From Galbula dea (lineage: Eukaryota > Chordata > Aves > Piciformes > Galbulidae), in assembly GCA_013399015.1 (NCBI GenBank), contig VWZX01009072.1, positions 1,054,001 through 1,118,000 on the forward strand: a DNA stretch of 64,000 nt, in the 5' to 3' direction. The position numbers and the translations under genes were made by a program. Of the stretch, positions 1 through 13,149 are shown one piece after another (position 1 is the first letter of the stretch; each line of letters starts with the position of its first letter). The notes under the pieces were generated by a model. The model did no database searches, was not told the DNA's origin, and worked only from the letters and a program-made list of their open reading frames with translations.

Positions 1-3000
1 CAGCTCTCATTCTTCAGCTTGGGATGTGACTGAAAATGGCTGTGGTGCCACAAGATAGCTAATTGGTAAAGCTTGTTTGGAATGTGGGTAAGTGAGCTGT
101 TTTGGCAGTAAGCAGAATAGTAAAGAGCACTCTTTTCCCCTTAGTTAACTCCCAGGCTAAAATTAAACAGATATTTCCATACTTAGGGATTTACAGTACA
201 TGTGTTCTGAGTCAACTAGCAGAAAGAACTAATTAGCTATATATACTTTTATTAAAAAAACCCCACCCTCTTCATCTGGGTATAATAGGCAGATCTGCTT
301 TTTTATAGTATGCCTTAGTGGAAATGCCCTTCCAAACAGTAAGAGAATAAGCAAGAAGATTATTTCTTCTTTCTGCTATTTTTAAAAATAATGGGTAATA
401 AAATTAATGGTGCTAACTCAAGGTGTATGTGCACCTGCTTATCATTTTTGTGCCGAGAAGTTTAGAAGTCATGAGCTCAACGCTAAAATAACTCATGGTG
501 AAGTTTATGTAGCAAGATCATGTAATATTTTCTTTAGTTACTTAGTTACAAAAAGTAAATAAAACTTGCCAGAATTAGTTTTTACTGTAGATAATTCCCT
601 TTGTTCATGTTTATGATCCCTCCACAGTAGAAAGTGTACATTATAACTTCTGTTCCTTGTAGAGGTTTCTCAGTTCATTTTATAGGAGGATATTTCAAAT
701 CTGTTACTGAGAGTTTTTACTGGAAATACCAATATAGATATGTTTGGATACTGCATACACACAGAATTCTGACAAGGTTTGCAAGGTTTGATTGTTGCAG
801 AGATAAAATACACTTTTCTGCACATAAATAGCAAGGCTGCTTCACAATGTCTAGTGCTTTGGAGTATGTTATTGGTGTTGTGTTGTTTCAGTAAGTAAAT
901 TAATGACAGAGTTATTACTGTTTGCTCTTCCTAGTAGATTTTTTTTTCACCAGCATGTTGGGAGTGACTCAGTAATGCAGCTTACTCTTTTATAAAGGTT
1001 CTTGCATCTCCGAAAAGACAGCCCTTTTCACCAAGTGTTTCCACCACTGTTTTCCCTCCCAAAACACTTATTCACCTTTGCATTCCTCTTTCAGCATTCT
1101 GCTGCCTTCATTCTTTTCTTCTATCTCTGTGATATTTGAAGCACTTTCCCATTCTTTCATCACTGCTGAACGTCTCTCAGCACCATATCTCTTGATGCTC
1201 AACGCTGCCCTGCTTTATCTATTCTGCCTTTGCTTCTGTCTCTTTTCTGTGCAGCTGCATTGCCCAGGTGTCCTTTTCTGTCTCACCAGAAGTGTACCTT
1301 ATTCCCTTATTATACGCTTGAGTTTCCCTTTCGATGGAGTGGGTAGGGCTAAAGGCCCAGGCTGGCAACCCCTCTTGTGCCTGCTCCTCCAGCAGCCTTT
1401 GCTCTGCGCTCAAGGTGGGAGGTGGTGGCAGCAGAGACAACCCAAGTGCAAAAGAGACCTCAGGTTAGCCTCTGCAGTCCCTCCAGTCCCTTGGGAGGAT
1501 GGTGCAGCTGTCATGCTCCAAGGAAGCTTGTCTGCAGGATGGGAGTGCTAAGTGCAGCTGTGCTCTGCTGCTTCCAGTTCATCTTCTGCTGCTCACCTGC
1601 AGTCTCCTGTGGCTCATTCCTTCAGGAGAGAGAGGAAGGTTGGGAAGGAAAGAAATTATTTGCCCAAACTATGCCTGGCAAATGACACCACAACTATAAG
1701 GAAAATCTCAGACACGCAGATTATATAGTGTTGAGTTGAATTCTTATCTTTCAAATCGTTTAATAAATTGATGTAGTACATAACTCTGGCAAGAAGTGGG
1801 ATCTGGAAAGGAAACCTAGTATGATATGGGACTAAGATCTGTTTTTTCTGAAATGTAAATTTAATTAAAAGGAGAAGAGGAGAGAAAAGAAAGTTCACCA
1901 CAATCTTAATGAAATCCAGGAAACTCAAGTATTGCATTTTGACAGAGACAACAGCAATTAATCTTTTTTCTTAGACATATAAGAAGTCTGCTGCCAACTT
2001 ACATCTTGGTTCTCACATCACTGAGATCTTCCTTGAAAACTGGGGGGAGGAATTCATATTTCTTGGCATGAAAACACAAGTTTGAGAGGGTTTATTCTGG
2101 GGGGGAGGATGAGGCAAATCTGAGAAACTTTTGTCTACATCATTACTTATTTTCAGAGAGCAGCTTTACAAAGGTGATTAAACTGCTCTTCGAATGTAGC
2201 GACTGAGGAGCAAATAGAACAATAAATTTTAGTAAATCAGTGTGACAGCAGTGGCTTGGTAGGAGGCTGAAGTTACTGACTCAGATTGAAACACAAAGAA
2301 TATAATTGCTTATCTGACTACTTCTACTGGGTTTTATCTGGCTGGTTTTTATTATTTTATTTTTTATTATTCTGAGAAACTGTCAATGACAAAAGACAAC
2401 TGTAAAAATCAAGTGTTTTGCTTTGTATTTTGCCTTACTTCAGTTTTATGAGATTCTGCTAGTGTGACTTCACTGAAGTGAAAAGATAGTTTCAGTTCAA
2501 AGCATGACTTAATTGTGTTAAACATCCTAGTTTTAGCTATTTTTTTGCAGTAAACAAGAAATTAAATTGAGTAACTAGCATCATGTGCTACAGTAACACT
2601 TTTTTTTCTTTTTAGAAGTCTGTTGTAAATGTGGGATTTTATTTTATTTTTTTTTTTGGCCTGCCTGTAGGCTGCCTTTATTCCTAACTCTTTGGGTGGT
2701 CTCTGACTCTCACTTGTCATATTACATATACATTACACATTTCATTAACTATTGCTGACAACAAGCGATATCTCTTTAAGATGCAGGATTCTTTTATTTT
2801 AGTATCTAAGTACCTTATAAAAGCTAATGATTGTAGCATACACTTTCAGTTTTCTCTTACCTTCTGCTTTCTTTTTCTAGCATCCTCCAGATCCTGGTGC
2901 AAGGCAGTCACTACTCTTCTTGCACTTTACTTTATGTTTGACAATGACTTGGCCTTAAATTGCAGATTTATTTCTAGGGTTTATTACTGACATTTAAAAG

Positions 3001-4586
3001 CATCAGATCACATAGACTGCTCAGTGTATAGGAGTTCCTCACAGTGTGTGTTCCAACTCCAAGCCTATGCTAGGCGAATGATTTATCTTTGTGTATGTCT
3101 TGACTGCCATTTTCCCATTGTACTCATCAGGCTTTGCTTGCATCACCCTAGGCTGGTGGCTCTTCTGCCGTTTGGAATTCAGCTGGCTTTAAAATTTTGT
3201 TATGTACAATAAACTTTTTTTATTCTTCCCATTTACAATTTTGGTGTTATGTGTTTTGAGGCATATGTTCTTGCTGGTTTTTGGAAAGTACATTGAATTG
3301 TGTGACAAGCTTCCTGACTGTATTTGAATTTATTATTAAATTCACATTGCTGCGTAATTATATTGCCTGAACCAGGACAATCCTATAGAGTAAATATAGT
3401 ATATACAGCTTTAAAAACTCCCATTCTTTGAATTACAGAACTACTGTAATTCTATAGAACTTGGTGCTGGGACCTTCCAATAACCACAATTTCTGGTTTG
3501 AATTTATTTCATTATTTATTTTATTTATCTGTTGTAAAATTGCAAAAATTATGTGAGAAGATAACTGCCTATTATTACTTGCCATGCTTTTTCAATATAG
3601 CTGATACCTTTATATCATATTACTCCATTTGCTTCTGAATTTTACAGCTCTGTAATTAAATTCTGCTATAGTAGATACTGTACTACTAAAAGAAAACCTC
3701 ACTAAATACATCATCAGAGTTTTAATGCAGGTTTAATGGAAATAGTACTTCATAAATTGGGTTTAGTGTGCTTTGCTTGAAATATATGGTAATATTTCTG
3801 GATACTGAGAATAGCTTTTCTCCTGTTTGACTCTTAATGTTTTGCTTGTAAGCATAAGAAAACTAGAAAATTGCTTTTAAGAAATAAAGATATAGTAACC
3901 TTATCTTGTAATCCTAGGACTTCCAAGGTAATAACATATATTGTAAACTTAGGATAAAATCCTAATAGTTCCCAGTACCAAGACTGATAACATTAGCAGA
4001 GTTGAAGACTTTGCTGTGTTTTTTGCCTAACTAGTGCACTAAAGAATAGTCATGACCACATTTGCATGAAAAATATTAGTCTGAGCAGCTTTAGGCAGAG
4101 CACTAACCTAAAGTAGAGCTGCCTTTATTAAAAGAACTTGACATCCTAGACTGAGTTTTTGTTTATTGAGGTTGGAGGGATCCATGTATTATGTTCTTCT
4201 CTTTCTGTCAAGGGTCTCATTGACTCATTTCTTACATAATGTTATTGTTGGCTGAGAATCTGAGGAAAGGTGTTGTGTGTATTCAGTTACACACACAGCT
4301 TTGTGAAAACAAGTATTTTCCTTAGCAAAAAATGGTAATAAGCAAAATCAAAATGTAATTCTCTGCATTGTTTTGTGTGTGTGTCCCTAACACTGGCAGT
4401 GTTGGCAAATTTCCCACTTGCACAAAGTTAGTGTAGTTTGTTTTAATTATTAACTTTAGTCGGAATTTAAAATATGTATGCAAGTCCACTACAAACAAAA
4501 GTATGCATCAAAGATGATTTGTGTGCAAGAAAAATGAAGATATGAGATTTTAGTTTACATGTTATTTTCTGTTCTATGGCGTACAG
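1..4586 (+). other. VPS13B intron, 3' part (no exon found)
   Basis: This is AT-rich intron sequence running into the acceptor AG at 4585-4586. The stretch about 1340-1640 is more GC-rich than its surroundings and carries overlapping open frames on both strands. None has homology I recognise or flanking splice signals of the gene. No CR1 or LTR fragment is evident. Confidence 0.8.
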
Positions 4587-4696
4587 GTGCGGTACTCTTG
4601 TCCTGTGTGCAAGGATTAGCGATTAATGTTGATCCAGTTCTCTATGGTTGGCTTACCTACCAGCCTCAGAAACGAGCTAGTAGACACATTCAACAG
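4587..4696 (+). CDS. VPS13B: VPS13B coding exon (inferred exon 20)
   Basis: The exon is 110 nt. Its first two bases complete a codon begun in the previous, unseen exon (phase 1 intron), and it ends on a whole codon (phase 0). The translation contains GLAINVDPVLYGWL followed by TYQPQKRASRHIQQ, close to the human VPS13B segment as I remember it. The acceptor is GTACAG at 4581-4586 with only a modest pyrimidine tract. The donor is CAACAG/GTACGT with GT at 4697. An ATG lies upstream in the same frame at 4559, but that stretch is intronic. The encoded segment belongs to the central beta-groove rod; no catalytic residue is expected. It is the first of the twelve exons seen in this window. Confidence 0.95.
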
Positions 4697-7600
4697 GTAC
4701 GTATTTTTGGAGGAAAAGCAGTGGGAAGAGGGAAAACTTTTCTCTTCTGTATGTGCCAGTAGTGCATTCTTGTTCCACACCCTTGTTTTCTGTCACCTTG
4801 TTCTTCGTTGCACATTCTGTTGAGCTTGTTTTGAAATATTTAAAGTGTTAAGTTTAGTGTTAGTGTTAAAGTTTTTTAATTTCATAGCATTTTAACTTAT
4901 AATGTTGAATTAAAAGAATAGAGAGTATGGGTTTTTTTAATGCTCACTTTTTAGGATCAGTATTTTGCAACTAGTTTTAACTTCTGTGACCTCACAGACC
5001 TGAATCTGAAGGGAAAATAGTTGTAACCATTTGGGATAGTCTGTCAAAGGATTGCATAGCTTCTTATAAAATCACAACTCGTATTAAATCCCATTTCAAT
5101 AGGAGATGAACGATACAGTTCATAACTTGACATAAGTGAATGCTGTAAATATTGTATATATAATGTCAAAATGCATATTTGCATATGGAGTGCTTGGAAA
5201 GGATCCGAGAAGTTGGGGCTGTGGGTCTGTGTGGCACGGTGAGTTTTTGCTTATTCTAGACCTTCATTTTCATTCCCCATACTCCTGACCTAGAAAGAGC
5301 ACAGGTTTTGCCTCATTTTAAGCTGATTTTTAACTGTTCTTTGGTGGACCTGTAGAAAGTTCTGAACCTTGAATTTGTCGTTATTGATCGAACTAGCCAG
5401 ATGGTCTGCCACAGTTATAAGTGGTCAATTATTAGGTGTCCAATATAAGAATTTTTCAATACTGGTCTTGTAATTATAGAACACTATGTAAGTCATGGAA
5501 GTTTCATACTGAACCTTCCATGAAGTGGGAGGATTAAGGTGACCTGTAAACATTTCTATTTCTTGTTTGTAAATGAGCCTGTTCAGTAGTAGTTGTCAAA
5601 CATGAATTTGAGTCTGATTAAGCTCATTCCATACCAGCACCATCTGATAAACTTCAGTGTGTGACTGGCTACTTTACGTTTTTAATAAATTTATGCTGTT
5701 TTAAAATGTGCTGACTTACTCTTTGTTCTTGCATCATAATTAGAGCAGCACAACATTTCCTGGTATATCTCTTTTTTTTAAGAGATCATTTGTTTACTTT
5801 TGCAATACTATTATGTATCCTTTGAAAATATAATTGAGCCTGATTATTTCATACAGACTAAAAAACAGTCTGTATCTCTTGATCCATTTACATGCATAAA
5901 TAGTATATATGTATGCTTGCGTTTTGTTTACACATACTTAACGTGGCATGTAATGTGTTAGGTTATTTGTGTCAATAAAATTTAGCTTTGGGAAAGGTAT
6001 TAGTGTATAATATCTACAGAACTTAACTGCATTGATAAAACTGTGGTCAGTGTTACGGAACAGAATCCGATTTGGGCTTTTTGTCCACAAAACAGCTTCA
6101 TATGAATGTTGCCATAGTTCCATAACTTTATTAAATTCTCTTTATTTATCTTTTTTATAACACTACCAATTAGTAATCATAAAGCTTACATCCCAAGTAG
6201 GTGTGTTAAACTTTACTACATACTACTATATAGCCAGCTTTTTTGATTTTTGCGATGAAATGCTTATAGTACTTGCCTGCAATGACTCCTTTCCCATCAG
6301 ATTCATCTTGTACAGCTGTGGGGCTCTTGTCATCTGCTATTTCCCAAGCCACAATTTCCTCATCAGTTTGTGGCTAAAACGCAATTCTTGATGATCTTTT
6401 TCCATCTAGTTCAATGTTGATCTTTCATCTTCTGCATTCTTTTAACCAGAAATCTTTTGCCAAAAACCTGACAAGATTGTACTGGGCGTCATCAACAGCA
6501 ACATCAGGCTTGATTTCAGTGAGCAAAGATGAAACAGCTGTTTCATTGTCCAGATCAGCACTCAAGCACTCAATATTTGGTCATAATTTTTTCCAGCTTT
6601 ATCTGACTGTGATAGCCTTGATGTTTTTCACTGTATGACTAGTGGTGTAACTTATTATATTTTGCAGTTCCATTTCTTTAGTGGTTCAGAAATAGATACT
6701 GCCTCTTTGAGCAGTGTTTCCATCCTATTGTCTTTTGTTCTGTCTTGTGTTGTCTGTGTTCATTCTTCAGAAGTCAATGTTCTTGCAATGTTATGTCCAG
6801 AATTGCCAAATCATGGCTCAACAGTTGCCATTCTGGGAAAGCTGCAGATGTCTTTGCCTTATGAAAGGCCGTGTTAGATAAACTGCTAAATTTTGAAAAT
6901 AAGTGATGTAAAGTGTCTGATGAAAGTTTATAAAACTTCAAACTCTCTGTATGCATGTGGGAAGTATTTCTGTGGTGTATAATGTGTCTTTTCAAATCTG
7001 ATGGAGATTTTGTTTTGTTATGGCTAAAGGACACCAAAATGGCGTGTTTGTATGTTCCAGAATGACTTCTTAGTGCTTTTGGAGACAAAGCTGATGATTG
7101 TTCAGAGGGAGAAGCAGAGATGAGAGTTCTGTTTGTCATTGACATTAGTATTTTCCTATTAACTTTACATACCACTGTATATATAAGTTGATTGTTTTCA
7201 CTGGAGTAGGATTAAATACTTAATTGTCTTATTTTAATTTACTTTTACAGTGGAAAATGGTGAAGGCGTTTGGAAGTCATTCTCCTCCAATTAAATGATT
7301 TTTCTGTTTGTTTTGGGGTTTTGTATGTGTGCAGATGTTGCACACTGCTTCATTCAGTGATCTGTTTTCTATTGAAGAAAATTTACAAGCACGTTGCCTG
7401 CCTCACGCTCCCACAGAGATTCCTAATGCAACGTGTGAGATTTCTCATTATCCAGCTATATGGATTACATTTTCGCTCCAATAGCAACAAAATTAAATTA
7501 CATAAAAATTGATTAAGATGCATGTAATCCTAATGTCTGATCTTTAGAAGAAAATCTTTTGTCATCTTTAAATGATAACCCTCTGCAAAATCAATGGTAG

Positions 7601-8437
7601 AAATATTCTGCTGTTTTCAAGTGGGATACGTCTACAATTTGCGTAGCAGCTAATGCTACAGCAAAATGCTAGCAGCCATTTGAGGATCACATTTTGTAAA
7701 ATAATTTTGTCCCTTCTAGCTTGGGTTAATAAAAAAGTAACAGCAAACCAATAGACTGTGTTAATTTGTGGACCTCCAGTTTCAGAACCCATGTGGATTA
7801 TTACTTGTCACTATTTTCTAATCTTAAAGGAAGGATGCAGTCCTTCCAACTAGATCTTAATGCCTTCAGTTTTGTTCAACAGGATCATATTTTGATCAGT
7901 TTGTAATTTATTAATATGCTTGAAAGAGAAAGCAATTCAAAATCAGTAGTGATCACACTTCAACTGTGTATTTAAAATCTGAGAAACAAATATAATAATG
8001 TATAAATAACAATGCATCTTTCAGAATTTAATGAAGATTGGTAAATTTCTTTGCAAAACCCTGCGGCTTTCGTTTTCGTGGCTTAAATTTTCCAGTTCCC
8101 ATTAGACATTTAGAAAATTATTTTGCTTTGGTGGTGATCAAGGTTTTTTCATGTACATTTTGATGGGCTAAAAACCATGGCATTTTAATAAATTATATTT
8201 CACTTTGTTGTTATTGTAGAGCTTTTCTTCAGACTAACAGGACCAAAATAAAAACTTGCAAGTGCAAGTCTCAGTGTAGCATTTCGTAACTTATTTTCAA
8301 AATATGCGTGCTCCTATCATTGTTTCCAGTTTTTTAACACAGTTAAAAATATGTAGTTTAGGACATGGTTCTAATGACATAAGTCAATATTAATGTGTTT
8401 TGGTTTTGAGTGGTTCACAAGGCACTTTATTTTCTAG
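4697..8437 (+). other. VPS13B intron with possible transposase remnant
   Basis: This 3.7 kb AT-rich intron joins the exons ending at 4696 and starting at 8438. Its middle (about 6180-7180) contains a decayed minus-strand protein-like remnant, listed separately. Nothing else beyond simple AT-rich stretches is seen. Confidence 0.85.
6180..7180 (-). pseudogene. Decayed minus-strand coding remnant, possibly pogo/Tigger-like transposase
   Basis: Reading the minus strand from about 7175 down to 6200 gives protein-like stretches broken by stops and frame changes. They include KSPSDLKRHIIHH near the 5' side, then SWKKL just before an in-frame stop, DLDNETAVSSLLTEIKPDV, AQYNLVRFLAKDFWLKE and TDEEIVAWEIADD. 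The SWKKL and TDEEIVAW-type strings resemble the part of pogo/Tigger/jerky DDE transposases after the catalytic domain, but I cannot see a DDE triad. It is therefore either an old inactivated DNA transposon or retrocopied gene, or chance. It cannot be functional as read, because every frame has stops. The longest intact piece is 133 codons (6774-7175). Confidence 0.3.
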
Positions 8438-8585
8438 CAGTCTGTAGGAACTGTTCCGCTTGGTGTATCAGTGACTCGAAAAAAAGAGGATGAAGCATCA
8501 GTTGGAAGTGCACCTTTGGCAAGGCAGCAATCAAATCAAGCCTCCGAGTATGCCAGCAGCCCTGTCAAAACAAAAACAGTAACAG
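8438..8585 (+). CDS. VPS13B: VPS13B coding exon (inferred exon 21), tandem acceptor
   Basis: The exon is 148 nt, starting in phase 0 and ending one base into a codon (phase 1). The translation starts QSVGTVPLGVSVTRKKEDEA and ends SSPVKTKTVT. It is a charged, Ser/Thr/Lys-rich stretch that probably forms a flexible loop on the rod. The acceptor is a NAGNAG tandem: TAG at 8435-8437 is followed by CAG at 8438-8440. Using the first AG adds one glutamine; using the second starts the exon at 8441 (145 nt), also in frame. I chose the first because the human protein, as I remember it, has an extra Gln here. The donor is AACAG/GTATGA with GT at 8586-8587. The final G joins AA of the next exon to make Glu. 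Confidence 0.95.
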
Positions 8586-9004
8586 GTATGATCCTGTAAT
8601 TGAAACTAACCACTCTGCCTTTGCAACCTCCCTCAATAACCTGTGTCCACAGTTGAACAGCATCAACTGTGCAAATACCGTGGAACAACTTTCGGTTTTA
8701 AAGAAATACTCTCCCAGAAAGTTACAACTTTTAAATTAAAAACAATCAAGGTACCGTCTTTGGGGCTGTGGTAGTTTCATGTAACAGATTTTCTAAAATG
8801 AGATAAAGGAGATGGGCTTTCAATAGAGTATCTGTGAGTTGTGTTGATGTTTAATATTTCAGTCCATAATTTTATCAGGTCTACACTGTGATTGATCTCA
8901 TTGATTTTAATCAGTCTGTTCATATTGCTTAACGTCTGGTGTGTATGGAAGTCAAGATTTGTGCATCAACAGTTAAAATTCACTGTTTTCAAGATCACTT
9001 TCCT

Positions 9005-9032
9005 GTAGAATCATAGAATCACAGAATTCAAT
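9005..9032 (-). repeat. CR1 LINE 3'-tail scrap
   Basis: AGAATCATAGAATCACAGAA is the reverse complement of the ATTCTRTG repeated tail of avian CR1. Only the tail is recognisable, so this is either a heavily truncated insertion or a chance match. Confidence 0.45.
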
Positions 9033-10889
9033 TTCAATTGCTTAGTACAACATACATTGCTGCAAAAATGTGAAGTACATTTTTATGTTTCATTTATGTT
9101 AGCTACCACTTACTTTACTTGTTTAGTTTATCAAACAGGTTTAGCCTGAATGCTGGGGGATTTTGTGATTAAGCAAATACTTGGCCTCTCTATAAAAAAA
9201 TTGTGGCATAGAGATTGATACTAATAAATGAAAGGTGATAGTACTAATTCTCTCAAGAGATAACATTGACCAAGTTCTCTTTTTTGAATTGGAAGCAGTC
9301 TTTTCTTCAAGAAGAGATTACTACACTTGCTTTTATTGGTTTTTTAAGAGCTACATACATATAAGATAGTCTGTTTTGTTTATTTTTAAGATTTAGTGTG
9401 CCTGATACTGCTCGCTTGAAGGCTAGGCTGTGTTTTAAAATGTCTACCTATTTGTTGTACTCTGAAAATAAATCCCAGGTAAAATATACCTGAAGTATTT
9501 GAGATTTATGTTCAAAAATGGGGAATAAAATGTATGCTAAAGAGCAAAAGACTTGTATACTAATGAAGTTATTTAAAGAGCTGCTGTCTGCTTTACCAGA
9601 CCACACAGATTTCCCTTAATTAATGAAAGAACTGCAGTGCCATGCAGGCTTGTTCTCTGTATAGCCTCCTGAAATGTCATGTGATGTTAGAAGCTTTTCC
9701 TGTAGAAATTCATCTACAGTTTGTCAGAATTGGCTTTGCAGTGGATGATTCAGGGATTGGCAAAATGTAACACCTATGTTGTGTCACAAGAAGTCGACTC
9801 TGCTTTGATTACAAAGGCACCAGTTACAGTGGTTAGAAAAGGTTGGATGGGTGCAAGTGTGATAGGTGAGATCTCATTCTCAGAGTAGTTTCAGTGAATC
9901 CTTTCTTTCACAACTCTCTTTACCAGGTATAGATGTACTGAAATATGGTGAATGAGTGACTAGTTTATTCTGTGATTCTTCTCCTTTCTAATTTTTCTGG
10001 GTCCCTTGCTCGCTCAATGTTTTACTCTTTCTTTTCATTTAATTTCACCTACTTTCTGTCTGAATTTTCTTTCATTGTTTGTCTCACCTTTTTAAATCAG
10101 GAATACCACACTGATTACAGGTCTAGGACATAAGAATGCTGCCTATGCTACAAAAGCATTGTGGGTAAAAGGGGTAGCAATGCTTGTAAACCTCATATAT
10201 CTTAATCATCAAGGCTCTAGCTAGGCATACCTGAAGTTGTCAGAAGACTAAGATTCCTGCACTGGTGGAAGGGACACGTGCATAGTCTTTGCAGATTGAA
10301 AGAGATTGTATCCTAAAATCATGCTATTCAGGTGGCGAGTTTAAATTTATCCTTTTCAAGTCTAGCAAGATCCCAGTAGTCACTCCCTTGTGAACTGCTT
10401 GAAACCAGCCCTATGTATTAAGTGAAAGCAATTTGTAATCACAGCTGTAAAATGATTTAAACACTGATCTTGAGTTTAGTTTATTAGTTAATGGCTGCTG
10501 AGACCTTGCCAAAAATGAAGCATGGGAAAAGAGCAAGAGTACTTTTTATATGGTATGTCTCTGTGAAAATCCAAGGTTTCTGTTCTTAAGTCTCAAATTG
10601 TAGTTATTTTTAAATCTCCTTAACCACGGAGGCTTCAAAATCAGAATAAGATAATAGAATACGTGGTTTAAATTTTGTATGATGTGGCTGTGAACAAGCA
10701 AGGTGATAAAGAAAGAATATTTTTAAAAAAATAAGTATTTACCTCAGTTCCTTCACTCACCCACTTCTCCTCCCATTCTCAGCATTAAGCAGTTCCCTGT
10801 TAGTTCAGTGAAAGGTGATTTGCAGACTCATACCTATACATGGAAGTATAGCTTTTATGTGTAGATAGTGGCAAAATAATTGTTGTGTG

Positions 10890-10926
10890 TATAAATGTTG
10901 TGTATATATACATATATATATATAGC
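10890..10926. repeat. AT-rich microsatellite (TA)n
   Basis: A short tract of alternating T and A, with flanking TG dinucleotides, lies in the intron between the exons ending at 8585 and starting at 17765. Confidence 0.7.
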
Positions 10927-13119
10927 ATAAGTAGCATACCTATACAAGAAAGCATCATAGGCTGCATTAGGCTGATAGGCAGCCTTTGCAAGGTGTCCTA
11001 TGCACATTATTGAATTTGATTCAAGCCGAAGTGTCAGTTTCTGTACATTTCTGAACTACTAAATACTTCTGCATCTCCATAAAAGTGCGGAAAAGAGGTA
11101 GCCTCAGGTGTAGACACTTCTCTATTTTATTTAGACCAACGGAGCTGTCTTAGTGAAAGTTCCACCTGAAGTTAATAAACTTTCTATTGAGCATAGTGTT
11201 GCAGTGTATGACCTGTACTTACCAAAAGTACAACTAGAATGCTGAACTAGAGTCCTGCTAAAATGAACTGTTGGAATGCAAATTCCAGCTGGAATTGGAA
11301 CTGGCAAATGTGAGAAGAGCCTGGCTGGTGAGAAATCAATGGATTATCTGAAGTATTTGAATTAGTAGGTCACTATTTCTGCTCAATGAACTGAATGATT
11401 ATCGTTTATTCATGCCTACTATGAGAAGTATAACTGATGATTTATTGGAGAAGCTGAATGAAATTAGATGCTAAATAGGCAAAGTAAAATACAGGAATTT
11501 AAATCTGACACGCATTTACCTGGGGGTACTAGGGTTTTTATATTTTTGTAAATGGGATTAAGCTCTTGGAAGCAACACTGAAAAGGAAGTTCTCCAGGCA
11601 CAGGTGATTTATAGTAACTTTTAAATGGCTGAACAATCACATACCTGTATTGAAAACTAGTTGTGACTTCTCATAGCGAGGGAAAGGTTTGACTTTTGTG
11701 TTCTGAATGCATGATTTCTTCAGTTTGGTGTGTGGATTTCAAGAACATTTAACACCAATAATAGTATATGAAACACTTTCTGAATGGAGAAAATTGAAAG
11801 TTGAGTGAGAAGAGAATGGGTGTTTATTTTTAGCTTATATTTAAAAGAATAATTAGCTTTCAGTGTATTTTTAAATAGGCAGAAAACTAGGCAGATTTCC
11901 TCCTGCATTACCAGAAAAGTTCTTGCAAATCCAAAAGTTGAAATTCTTCATAGTATAAAATTTACTTGGAATGTAATGATGTTAAGGTAAATTCAGGCAT
12001 GGTCTTTAGATATGAATGCACATATAACACATTTCTGTAATAATTAATATAGTAGCTTAGTTTTGCCTGTGAACAGCTGTTATTGGTTTGTATAAAAGCA
12101 TCAGTCCTTTTTAGATTTTTTGTTCCCAGAACTCAGTAGGGTTTTTTGCCAGGAATAGTGCAGCAATCATTAAGAATTTGGTGGGAGAAAATGCTGACCA
12201 TAGCCATTCCTTAGCCAACCTTCACTTTCACACAGAAAGATCCTTCCTGCTTGCACAATAATGTTAATGTTTGTTTTCAGGCACATCTTTACTCTAGAAA
12301 AAGGCAAGCTGGGTAAAAAGTCAAAAGCTTCTGTATTTTAACACCTACTCTGCTGCTAACTCATGGAGTGACCATTCTAACTTAGTCATTACACCTCTCA
12401 GCTGCCTTTTCTCTTGGTATAAAGCATTTGCTCTGCCTAGTTGTCCAAGACTTTGTGGCTCAGTTGTCATCTTGATTGATAAAAGTTGTTAAAGTAGAAT
12501 GCAAAAATGCTCAAAGACCCAATAAAGAAATTATTTATGCAAAGTCTGCTCAGTGTGTAGGCAGATACATTGCATATTTTTATAAGCTTAAAAGGACTTC
12601 TTGCTATTCTTTAATTTAGTTAAGTACTACTTTTATGCTCAGGAGTGCAAACTTTTTCTACATACAAATGATCATATTCTATCCTTAGGAAAGAAATCTC
12701 AGTTTACATGAATAATGCTAGCACCAGTTGTCCAGGAACGAGGGTATAGAGAATAACTTGAAGCGCTGCAAAAATGAAACGTGGATATCTCTCAGACACT
12801 TCTGATGGATACTGGTGTTTCAGAAAGTATTGGTAGATACAGATTTGAGCTTAACCTGATGTTTTCACTGAGCCTGCTACTTAAATTAACTTTTCTTTTT
12901 TAAGTTGAATTGTGGTTAAAAAATACACATTAAGATAGGAAGTATTTTTAACAAGATATTCCTCTGTGTTTTTACAATTTCCTTTGTATGCATAATGCTT
13001 TAGTATTAAATCATGTAACAAAATTGTTCTATGGAAATGTATGCTACTGAGGACATAATTTTTCTTTGGCTGCCATATTTATACACACATACAAAAGTGT
13101 GAATAGTTTGTAATGCCTT

Positions 13120-13149
13120 TATAGATATATATATATACACACACACACA
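13120..13149. repeat. Compound (TA)n(CA)n microsatellite
   Basis: A run of TA dinucleotides passes directly into CA dinucleotides. It is intronic, and length variation between individuals is likely. Confidence 0.8.

Noticed and set aside
1078..1551. Open frame of 157 codons on the plus strand
   Set aside because: It lies in a pyrimidine-rich stretch, has no recognisable homology, overlaps several other open frames in all directions and does not fit the VPS13B splice pattern. Treated as chance.
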